Assembly: GCF_026914265.1 (NCBI RefSeq) | Contig: NC_069136.1 | Span: 12,890,356-12,954,355, forward strand | Source: Mya arenaria | Lineage: Eukaryota > Mollusca > Bivalvia > Myida > Myidae | Reading direction: 5' to 3' | DNA: 64,000 nt | Part shown: positions 49,501-58,400 of the stretch, piece by piece | Position numbering within the stretch: the stretch's first letter is position 1 | Layout of the letters: every line of letters begins with the position of its first letter | Translations under genes and position numbers: made by a program | Notes under the pieces: generated by a model | What the model saw: the letters and a program-made list of their open reading frames with translations, nothing else | The model's database searches: none | Told to the model about the DNA's origin: nothing

Positions 49501-51931
49501 AGGTGACCTGGGTTTGATTCCCCACCAGGGAGCATGTGAGATTGGTCATCAAACCGGACAAGAGGGTTTTCTCTGGGTACTCCAGTTTCCCCCCCACAAC
49601 ACAAAACCACACCCTTCTGTCACATTGTGCTAACAAGAGTGATTAATATAATGTTGTAAAAACTTGTTTCACAAGCGTTGTAAAATAAATACGGTAAAGC
49701 TTATTTATTTTACAATGCTCGTGAAACAAGACCTAAACCTACACTGTTAACAGTTTTCAATCATATTTTTGTCATAAGTGTGCTACTTTATAAACGACCC
49801 TCGTATACTAATTACTATCCAATTGCCCAATCCCCCTTACCCTTTCATGGCTATCAATATGGGCCTGGTATTTGTCCTCATCTTTATACCCACGGTCACA
49901 GATGTCACAGTAGAAACGGTTGTTCTCTGGCAGCTCTCTTTTATCTACCTTCACCTGTATCAAGCCAAACACAGCATTATTTTCTGTCTTCAATAAAAGA
50001 CCTCCCGTGTCAAGCAAAACACAGTGTAGTTTCTGTCTCTAGTTAAAGGTCACTCCTGTCAAGCAAAACACAGCGTTATATTCTGCCTTTATCTAAAAGT
50101 CACCTGTGTCAAGCAAAACACAGTGTTATTTTCTGTCTTTAATTAAAGGTCACTCGTGTCAAGCAAAACACAGCGTTATATTCTGCCTTTATCTAAAAGT
50201 CACCTATGTCAAGCAAAACACAGCGTTGTTTTCTGTCTTTAGTTAAAGGTCACTCTTGTCAAGCAAAATACTGCATTATATTCTGCCTTTATCTAAAAGT
50301 CACCTGTGTCAAGCAAAACACAGTGTTTTATTCTGCCTTTATCTAAAAGTCACCTGTGTCAAGCAAAACACAGCGTTATTTTCTGTCTTTAGTTAAAGGG
50401 CACTCTTGTCAGGCAAAACACAGCGTTATATTCTGCCTTTATCTAAAAGTCACCTGTGTCAAGCAAAACACAGCGTTATTTTCTGTATTTAGTTAAAGGT
50501 AGATCAACAGATACTGTGTTAGCAAATTTCTCATAAATGTTTTCTATGAAATGCTTCCAATGAATGGTAGAAATATTCATGACCAAAACTTAAGAGAAGG
50601 TTCAAGAACTGCAATTGAAAAGCACCTTTGCTTTTTCTTAATAAATCTTATATATATACATGTTTCTATTACAAGTAAAATCTTAATATAGTTCATCTTT
50701 ACATTTGAATGAAAACCATCAATTTAATTTGATCGTTGTTAAAGGCAAGTTCTACATGCATTTAATCCTATATCTTGAAAAAACAGATCAAGGCAATCCT
50801 AACATCTCAAAAGATTAAAGAACATTAAATATGTTATTCTTGTTGTGTTAAACGTTTTGTCAAAAATGCTTTCCGAATTGATAAATACAGCTTAACAAAC
50901 CTTCTTGTTTGGCTGGTGTTGCTGATTCCCCTGGTTGCCGTGAAATCTAGGTCGGTTTTGACCTGGTGACCTAAAAAATCTTGGCGGTCCCCCACCTGGA
51001 GTTTGTCCCCTGTGTTGGCCTTGGTTACCATGGTTATTCAACTGTGGTCTTCCCATTGGCCGATTCTGACCCCTGGGGTTGAACATTGGACCACACTGGT
51101 TATTTGGGGGAAAGTTTGGAGGAGGCCGTATTTGTGACATGTGGTTGTTGTTATTGTTGTTATGGTTTGGGCCACCACTTCCGAAGAAGTTGTTGTTGTT
51201 ATTGTTGTTGTAGTTTTGGCCGCCTGGTTGTATGTGGTTGCTGTTGTTTGGGCCACCTGGTGGTATGTTGTTGTGGTTGTTGTTAGGGCCGCCTGGTTGT
51301 ATGTGGTGGTTGTTGTTTGGGCCACCTGGTGGTATGTTGTTGTGGTTGTTGTTAGGGCCGCCTGGTTGCATGTGGTGGTTGTTGTTTGGGCCACCTGGTG
51401 GTATGTTGTTGTGGTTGTTAGGGCCGCCTGGTTGTATGTGGTGGTTGTTGTTGTAGTTTTGGCCACCTTGTCCTCTTGGTTGCCATTGTGTGTTATTCTG
51501 TAAATTTCAGCACATTGATATTTTATTTGAAAATTACATACTTATGCCAGAAGGCATTATCAAACATAATGAACCTATATTTATATATAAATACACAACT
51601 AAACAAGTATAATCAGGGGATTAATTAGCGCTCATATTACTGTACATTGGAGCAACAAAAATTCAAACAGAATTGACCACAAATTGTACACTAAACACTA
51701 CAAACACTCATGTCCCTTGATACTCTGCCAAGGTACTTGTTCTTTACCTACCATGGGAACACCAAATGTTTCCGGAAGGGCTGGAGGCCACTGTTGGTTG
51801 TAATACGGCGCCTGTGGTGGCGGCCTCTGAGGGTTAAATGATGGGGTTTGTGGTGGGAGTCCATTCATGTTAAACTGAGGTTGCCCACACTGCATCCCTG
51901 GTGATCTCATTCGCTGTTGGTATGGCTGCAT
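40487..51931 (-). CDS. NUFIP1: NUFIP1 homologue (FMRP-interacting zinc-finger RNA-binding protein)
   Basis: Ten coding exons on the minus strand: 51931-51752, 51497-50901, 49954-49841, 49104-49042, 47089-47007, 46720-46628, 45926-45619, 44612-44451, 44066-43874 and 40585-40487, about 630 residues. Family hallmarks appear in order: a Pro/Gln/Asn-rich N-terminus; a C2H2 finger (C275, C278, H291, H295) directly followed by a second (C298, C303, H315, H320) split over two exons; the NUFIP1 core EDIAKWREERKKNFPTAANI; FGKMRGR running into an RGG box; acidic Ser tracts; and the C-terminal LLEK + LLAKEIRQERNKIMQC motif. By family knowledge NUFIP1 binds FMRP and 15.5K/SNU13, helps assemble box C/D snoRNPs and can act in ribophagy. 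All junctions agree in phase except the last: exon 44066-43874 is one base short for the conserved C-terminal frame. The human protein is about 495 residues; the extra length lies in the N-terminal Asn/Gly repeats. Confidence 0.92.
40597..43150. repeat. 38-bp minisatellite filling the last NUFIP1 intron
   Basis: Roughly 65 units of the form ttaaaacacagttgagcaaa, gttttggttgaaatagta, with subtypes (gttttgattagaacagta; gttttggttgaagcgtta) in blocks and a few 31-bp short units. The array's left edge lies about 15-20 bases from the acceptor of the terminal NUFIP1 exon, and the flanking bases there (acaaagttgagcaaattttg) are a diverged unit. Open frames within it are array artefacts. Confidence 0.95.
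43621..43802 (-). mobile_element. pogo/Tigger-like MITE (copy 4)
   Basis: The copy begins TA then CAGTCGAAACC and ends AACTG then TA, so a TA target duplication is visible. Internal sequence (gatttctttatactgaatgt, cagggagttcaagccaacgg) matches the reverse complement of the three copies in the TRIM-like gene. It sits in the last NUFIP1 intron next to exon 44066-43874. Confidence 0.6.
47390..47545. repeat. long hairpin (foldback) element
   Basis: gtgtttattttgtatcaaat-ttattaaac is mirrored by gtttaataaatttgatacaa-aataaacac. A second inner pair is ataaaaacgaggctctgccg/agtttttattg, and outer agaatctgaaatta pairs with gaattttagattct. It lies in the NUFIP1 intron between exons 49104-49042 and 47089-47007. 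Confidence 0.8.
49225..49345 (+). mobile_element. 3' fragment of the GGGACTAGACACCAGAT MITE
   Basis: The stretch aatgatgtattatctgcctc through gggaccatctggtgtctaga matches the right third of the element at 33499-33964. Only this end is present. It lies in the NUFIP1 intron upstream of exon 49104-49042. Confidence 0.6.
49450..49690 (+). mobile_element. tRNA-derived SINE
   Basis: Box A-like GTGGTTAGGGC lies near 49475 and box B GGTTTGATTCC at 49511-49521, in tRNA-like spacing. A body with ctctgggtactccagtttcc and an AT-rich tail follows. It lies within the NUFIP1 intron between exons 49954-49841 and 49104-49042. Confidence 0.7.
49935..50510 (-). repeat. 50-bp minisatellite copied from a NUFIP1 3' splice site
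   Basis: About 11 units follow exon 49954-49841 in the upstream intron. On the minus strand each unit reads aacgctgtgttttgcttgac then acag and GTGACTTTTAGATAAA. The genuine junction reads cttgatacag then GTGAAGGTAGATAAA. So each unit holds the acceptor, the adjoining intron and about 15 nt of exon. Confidence 0.9.
50901..51497 (-). other. NUFIP1: NUFIP1 low-complexity exon with a coding tandem repeat
   Basis: This 597-nt exon is open in the gene frame for 199 codons. Its first half alternates QPGGPNNNH-type and PPGGPNNNHNN-type units, about 22 codons per pair, encoded by a near-perfect minisatellite. The second half is Pro/Gly/Arg/Asn-rich and ends QPNKK before donor GTTTGTTA. Such tracts suggest a disordered, phase-separating RNA-binding segment; that is inference. 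Confidence 0.85.
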
Positions 51932-52115
51932 AGTTGATTCTGAAAATAAATTATTTTGTACAGCGACATCAAAAACCCTTCTTGTAATACACAAGTCCAT
52001 ATTAACAGCTGCTTCAGAGTCTATGGTGATTTCTGTTGTTTCTACGCGTCCATATCCCACTTGATGTTTTCCTAGCCAAGAATGACAGATCCCAGAGCGG
52101 CAAGACAACGCGTAC

Positions 52116-52180
52116 CTGCTAGATAGTTCCAAAATAGCGATGCTTTGTTAACAGAAGTCCAACTAAAAAAGTATTTCATG
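52116..52180 (-). other. NUFIP1: probable noncoding first exon of NUFIP1
   Basis: The start-codon exon begins at 51939 after acceptor ttattttcag with only eight bases before ATG, so a 5' leader exon is needed. A donor (CTAGCAG then GTACGCG) lies at 52116/52115. The outer edge and transcription start are not defined by any motif I can see. Confidence 0.35.
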
Positions 52181-52839
52181 AAACACTAGTGTAATAAGAG
52201 ATACTTCTTGGCTAAAAATAATTTACGTGCAACTTTTGTGTTTTATATTTAACAATGCAGTGTTAAATATTGAGTTCCAGTCAAAGTATATATTTTACAT
52301 TGGTATAAATCAGATGACTTGTGGCAATACGGGAACAAAATGAATATCCAAATGTTAAAAAAGTTCCCAAAACGCACATTATTATGGCTATTCATAATCA
52401 TATTGATTTACTTTCTGAATCACAGACTCAGGAGACGAATACCCAATGTCCTTTACATATATTCAATGCGAATGAGTGACAATTATAATCAAATCAATAC
52501 TTTATAAGATCTCTTTAAACATTTATAATATTTAAACAGTAGAGAACAAAATAATTAAACAGTTAAAATTCAGTAAACACTGGTAAACATGTGTATTAGC
52601 CACGAAAATATAATACAAACCTACCTTATGATGCTAACATATACAATTCTGCTCGAATGTTTCTCTGGCACCAAGTTTCGATTACAAACACATGTATGCT
52701 GTTATGAAACAGCTTTTAAATATATATTTATTTCAATAATCTTGACAAATAATCTGATATTAAAATGTAAACATGTGGTTTCCAGAGTAACTTCCCTTTT
52801 CGAAAACATTGCATGGAGTAGCCGCCCTTGTTTAATTAG

Positions 52840-53936
52840 GGGTGCGGAGTGATACAGGAATCCAGTGGATTTCACGTGAAATTCACTCAAAACGTGAAAT
52901 CCACTCAGAACTCAGTGATTTTAATTAATAATTTATTTTTTTTATATACATATTAGAAAGTGCCTCATGAAGGGTTTATATTTCAAATTTTATTGAAATT
53001 GGTCAAAAAATAAAGAAGTTAGAGCAATTTTTCATTTTGTTTCCAAAAATAGATCGGAAATCGAGGTGAAATCCAGATTCCGATAGGTGAAATCCACTCA
53101 TAACTCATTAATTTTAATAAATAATTTTCTGTTTTTATATATTTATTAGAAAATGCCTCATCAAGGGTTTATATTTCAAATTTTATTGAAATTGGTCAAA
53201 AAATAAAGAAGTTAGAGCAATTTTTCATTTTTTTTTCAAAAATAGATCGGAAATCGAGGTGAAATCCAGTTTTCGAGAAGTGAAATCCACTCATAACTCA
53301 TTAATTTTAATAAATAATTTTCTGTTTTTGTATATTTATTAGAGAGTGCCTCATAAAGGGTTTATATTTCAAATTTTATTGAAATTGGTCAAAACATGAA
53401 GAAGAAAGAGCAATTTTTCGAAAATAGATCGGAAATCGAGGTGAAATCCAGTTTTCGAGAAGTGAAATCCACTCTTAACTCAGTTTTATTAGTTAGTAAT
53501 TTTTATTTTTTGTATACATTTTGGAAAGTGCCTAATGAAGGGTTTATATTTCAAATTTTATTGAAATATATCAAGAAATGAAGAAGTTAGAGCAATTTTT
53601 CGGAAATCGAAGTGAAATCCACATTTTGACAAGTGAAATCCACTTTTTCAGACGTGAAATCCACTCACAACTCATTTATTTTTAACAAATTAATTTTTCT
53701 GTAGAACAAAAAATTGAAATGGCTTCATAATGGGTTTATATTTCAAATTTTATCCAAATTGATCCAAAAATAAGAAAGTTGTAGACCTATTTTGAAAAAA
53801 GATCGGAAATTCCACATTTTGACAAGTGAAATCCACTTTTTGAGACGTGAAATCCACTCCATTAAATTATTAATTAAAATAACTGAGTTCTGAGTGGATT
53901 TCACGTTTTGAGTGGATTCCTGTATCACCCCGCACC
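52840..53936. mobile_element. 1.1-kb TIR element with internal tandem repeats and a perfect 10-bp target duplication
   Basis: GTTTAATTAG stands on both sides (52830-52839 and 53937-53946). The ends read GGTGCGGAGTGATACAGGAA and, inverted, GGTGCGGGGTGATACAGGAA; the inverted match continues through repeated AACGTGAAATCCACTC for about 90 bp. Between them are four to five units of about 170-190 bp (ctcattaattttaataaata, gggtttatatttcaaatttt, agaagttagagcaatttttc). It has no coding capacity, so it is nonautonomous. Long inverted repeats with a 9-11-bp duplication are typical of Mutator-like elements; that assignment is inference. Confidence 0.85.
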
Positions 53937-54205
53937 GTTTAATTAGTTGACAGGCAACGTATATAATTTGTTAATTTATGCTTTTATATGCATTGTCAAC
54001 TGTTTCATGTAGTCTTTGGATTTTAGAGAGGCAGAAAATTTTAATATATGATAAACAGTATGTTGATGTGTTGAAGAATACAACAAATATTTGAAGTTTA
54101 ACATAAACATGCATGATTTCGGACGTGTCATTAGTTTTCGGATGTATGTCAATTATTATTATTATCATTATTATTATTATTATTATTTTAATGTGGTGAA
54201 GATAC

Positions 54206-54355
54206 AGCTGTACTGCTTAACATAGAAATCCTAAGCCGAGTGCCCATCTGTCACTGGGTGTTTCACCCCTTTTCTCGGTCAGCTGTACTGCTTAACATAG
54301 AAATCCTAAGCCGAGTGCCCATCTGTCACTGGGTGTTTCACCCCTTTTCTCGGTA
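54206..54355 (+). repeat. 74-bp near-perfect tandem duplication
   Basis: agctgtactgcttaacatag, aaatcctaagccgagtgccc, atctgtcactgggtgtttca, ccccttttctcggt stands twice back to back, directly before the recombinase fragment. The identity points to a recent event. Confidence 0.9.
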
Positions 54356-54364
54356 TACTTCTAG

Positions 54365-54640
54365 ATGGCGGGGCAGGTAGTGGTAATCAGTCACTACCTC
54401 GTCTATGTTGGCTTCCAAGTCAGTTCACTGCGTTGTAGCCAGAGCCAACTGGACGCCCTCTCTGCGGCTCTCCTAAGAGCATGGACGGCGTTCTTTCTGA
54501 CTTGTCCCTTGATGCCCACAGCTCAAAGCATTTCTTTGATTTTCCCAGTTATCCATGACTCTATAACTGGCAAACTAATAGGGCTATTACAGAGTCATAG
54601 AAGCCTAATCTTCCTAAATGGCCGTCAGCAAGTCTTTTGA
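54365..54640 (-). mobile_element. tyrosine-recombinase retroelement fragment (fossil)
   Basis: On the minus strand a short stretch resembles the C-terminal part of a DIRS/Ngaro-type recombinase (ESWITGKIKEML, VHALRRAAERASSWL). Nothing else of an element is preserved here. The open frame on the plus strand is taken to be its shadow. Broken and small. Confidence 0.35.
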
Positions 54641-54649
54641 CGATTTTTT

Positions 54650-54985
54650 TACTAGGCCTAAAAAAACAAAAACATTTGGTTCGGGTTACCCGACCCTACC
54701 TAAGAAATAGGCGCCGACCCTAACGTTTTTATACCGTTTTTATAGTCAGTTTTAAAAACAAATGAAAAACTAAAAAAAAAAAATTTCAATATGTAGTTTA
54801 AAACCTTGAATGCTTTATACAGAAGATTTCTTTAACACCATTCTTCAGTGATGAAAATTATATTCTTATATAAAGCCCAATAAAAATATATATATATATA
54901 TATTTTTTTTTAAAGCCTACCGTCCCTACCTATTTTTGAAAAGGATGTTACCCTTACCAAACCTTCTTTTTTTAGACCCTATTGA
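54650..54985. repeat. interspersed repeat with inverted ends
   Basis: ctaggcctaaaaaaac, gggttacccgaccctaccta and the later aaagcctaccgtccctacct with ttttttagaccctattgag suggest worn inverted ends and an AT-rich middle. It lies in the region between NUFIP1 and METTL25. Confidence 0.4.
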
Positions 54986-55443
54986 GACGGGGATACATTA
55001 GAAATGTCAAAATCTTAAAAATATCCCTGAACGCTCAATATTGTAGCTACATTTTGGCAAACTTGTTTTCAATGGAAATATGTAGATCTTTCAACCTTTA
55101 AATAAATCTTATCACTTCATTTAAATCTTTATTTCCACTTTAATACTTTAGTTTATTATTATTTATTTTAGCTTGATAGTGCAAACAACAGCTGTAAGCT
55201 GATATGAGTCTTATTCTTGGGTAAAAACAAGAACTAACATTCTATTTAACCCTGAACGATTTTGGTAAGAGGCTGTCACCTGTACCACTAGACAATTGCT
55301 CCCTCTCAACTACGCTCACCCTTTTGATTTACTGGGGCATCTGATCTAATGTTCTGAGTATATATAACTTATTTGTATGTAAAGTTCAATACTTTGAAGC
55401 TAATTCAGACAATGTTTTTACACATATTTTCAGATAATTTGTA

Positions 55444-58400
55444 ATGGCTGACTCATCACAGAAAGGAAGCAGTGATTGTCCAGAAAGAGATGCAAACTTC
55501 AATGATGTTCTCATTTTCTTGGCCAAGCACCAGTGGCTGTTTGATTTCAAACTCACCCACATCTTTGTGGATAAAATATGGGAACACATTCCAGATGAGG
55601 TCAAGACATAAGTGTTTCTTTTGCATTCAGTAATCAGTAAAAAGTACAGTTGTTTATATTTGATTTATGTACATATACGCCATACTACCCTATCAGTGGT
55701 TACTATAGCGACCTTATATACAAAAATATTTAATATATTTCTACAAAAGAATATATTGCAATTTCAATATACTTTTGAAAGTATTTCAACAAAATTTGGC
55801 TAAGATGGGACGTTGAGTAAACTTAAATTTGACAGTGTCTACCTATTTTTTGAATGGCCCTCGTACATACACATGTACTCTTTGCATACTTGTGGTAAGT
55901 TAAAGTGCCGTTACATAACCTGCTAGTGTCTCAAAACTGGCTACATATTCACACGCACATAAACAAGCATGCACACATGCACACTTACTATTTACTAACT
56001 CAAGCTATATGCAGGATCCTTTGAGCTTAATGTCCATAGTCTATGTACATGTTTATATTGAGGGCTCAGTGGATGATATTGTAACTGCATAAGGAAATGT
56101 AGGAGTCACATATGTTTAGTGCTTAGCCCTCACGTGCATACATCAAGAAGAATGTGACTACCCCTGTCTCTGTATGCAAATCACTGCCTTCCAAAACAAT
56201 CCTAGGAAACACTGAAGTACAAATGTACACATTAAATGTTATATGATTGTACTTGTCTCTTACTTCAGTGGCTTGAGTTGTTCCAGACATTGCCAGTAGA
56301 AGATCTTGCAGGCATTCCAGATGGAATAATACAGGTATTGTAATCTTGTAGGTGTCAGACCTTATTGGCATTCCAGATGGAATAATACAGGTATGGTAAC
56401 CTTGTAGGTGTCCGACCTTACAGGCAATCAGATGGCACAATACAGGTATGGTAATCTTGTAGGTGTCCGACCTTACAGTCAATCAGATGGCACAATACAG
56501 GTATGGTAATCTTGAAGGTATCAGGCCTAACAGGCATTCCAGATGAAACAATACAGGTATGGTAATCTTGTAGGTGTCAGACCTTACATGCATTCCAGAT
56601 GTTACAATACAGGTATGGTACTATTGAATGTATCAGGCCTTACATGCATTCCAGATGAAACAATACAGGTATGGTAATATTGTAGATGTCAGACCTTACA
56701 TGCATTACAGATGATACAATACAGGTATGGTAATCTTGTAGGTGTCAGACCTTACAGGTATTCCAGATGAAACAATACAGGTATGGTAATATTGTAGATG
56801 TCAGACCTTACAGGCATTCCAGGTGATACAGGTATGGTAATCTTGTAGGTGTCAAACCTTACAGGCATTCCAGATGAAACAATACAGGTATGGTAATATT
56901 GTAGATGTCAGACCTTACAGGCATTCCAGATGAAACAATACAGGTATGGTAATATTGTAGATGTCAGACTTTACAGGTATTCCAGATGAAACAATACAGG
57001 TATGGTAATATTGTAGATGTCAGACTTTACAGGCATTCCAGGTGATACAGGTATGGTAATCTTGTAGGTGTCAAACCTTACAGGCATTCGAGATGAAACA
57101 ATACAGGTATGGTAATATTGTAGATGTCAGACCTTACAGGTATTCCAGATGAAACAATACAGGTATGGTAATATTGTAGATGTCAGACTTTACAGGCATT
57201 CCAGGTGATACAGGTATGGTAATCTTGTAGGTGTCAAACCTTACAGGCATTCCAGATGAAACAATACAGGTATGGTAATATTGTAGATGTCAGACCTTAC
57301 AGGCATTCCAGGTGATACAGGTATGGTAATCTTGTAGGTGTCAGACCTTACAGGCATTCTAGGTGATACAATACAGGTATGGTAATATTGTAGGTGTCAG
57401 ACCTTACATGCATTCCAGATGGAACAATACAGGTATGGTAGTCTTGTAGGTGTCAGAGCTTACTTGCATTCTAGGTGATACAATACAGGTATGGTAATAT
57501 TGTAGGTGTCAGACCTTACAGGCATTCCAGATGGAACAATACAGGTATGGTAATCTTGTAGGTGTCAGACCTTCCAGGCATTCCAGATGAAACAATACAG
57601 GTATGGTAATCTTGTAGGTGTCAGACCTTACATGCATTCCAGATGGAACAATACAGGTATGGTAATATTGTAGGTGTCAGACCTTCCAGGCATTCCAGAT
57701 GGAACAATACAGGTATGGTAATCTTGTAGGTGTCAGAGCTTACTGGCATTCTAGATGAAACAATACAGGTATGGTAATATTATAGGTGTCAGACCTTCCA
57801 GGCATTCCAGATGGAACAATACAGGTATGGTAATCTTGTAGGTGTCAGAGCTTACTGGCATTCCAGATGAAACAATACAGGTATGGTAATCTTGTAGGTG
57901 TCAGACCTTACATGCATTCCAGATGTTACAATACAGGTATGGTACTATTGAATGTATCAGGCCTTACATGCATTCCAGATGAATCAATACAGGTATGGTA
58001 ATATTGTAGGTGTCAGACCTTCCAGGAATTCCAGATGAAACAATACAGGTATGGTAATCTTGTAGGTGTCAGATCTTATTGGAATTCTATGTGGAATAAT
58101 ACAGGTATGGAAATCTTGTAGGTGACAGGCCTTACAGACATTCCATATGGAACAATACAGGTATAGTTATCTTGAAGAAGTCAGATCTTACAGGCTACTT
58201 GCCTTAAGACCATTGCTCGACCATTTATAGGGACTTGTTATGCATGAAAGCTTGTACAATTTATGCACTCATATATGTTCAATGCAATTTTTTGTGTTGT
58301 TTTTTCAGGAAGGATGGCCAGTGTCACTGAAAGAGTTTGCGACAACTTGCTTACAGTTCTCATTGAAACGAGAACAAACTACAGACTTCCCGCAATGCCT

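Larger units (their letters stand above)
49042..49954 (-). other. NUFIP1: NUFIP1 double zinc-finger exons
   Basis: Exon 49954-49841 (38 codons) carries the first finger, FYCDICDRGYKDEDKYQAHI. Exon 49104-49042 (21 codons) starts directly with the second finger, CPKEGCSYVAAGKLVQ, which is completed by QH in the next exon at 47089. Both internal junctions are phase 0. The linkage of the two fingers is the NUFIP1 signature. Confidence 0.9.

Noticed and set aside
49465-49535. A functional tRNA gene
   Set aside because: Box A and B are tRNA-like, but no acceptor stem or convincing anticodon arm is seen and a SINE body and tail follow.
51086-51503. Plus-strand Val/Trp/Gly-rich frames and a Thr-rich minus-strand frame
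   Set aside because: They are other-frame readings of the NUFIP1 coding minisatellite. The spliced frame with PGGPNNN joins both neighbouring exons in phase.
54365-54640. 91-codon plus-strand frame starting MAGQVVVISHYL
   Set aside because: Better explained as antisense to a decayed tyrosine-recombinase fragment. No splice sites or family match.
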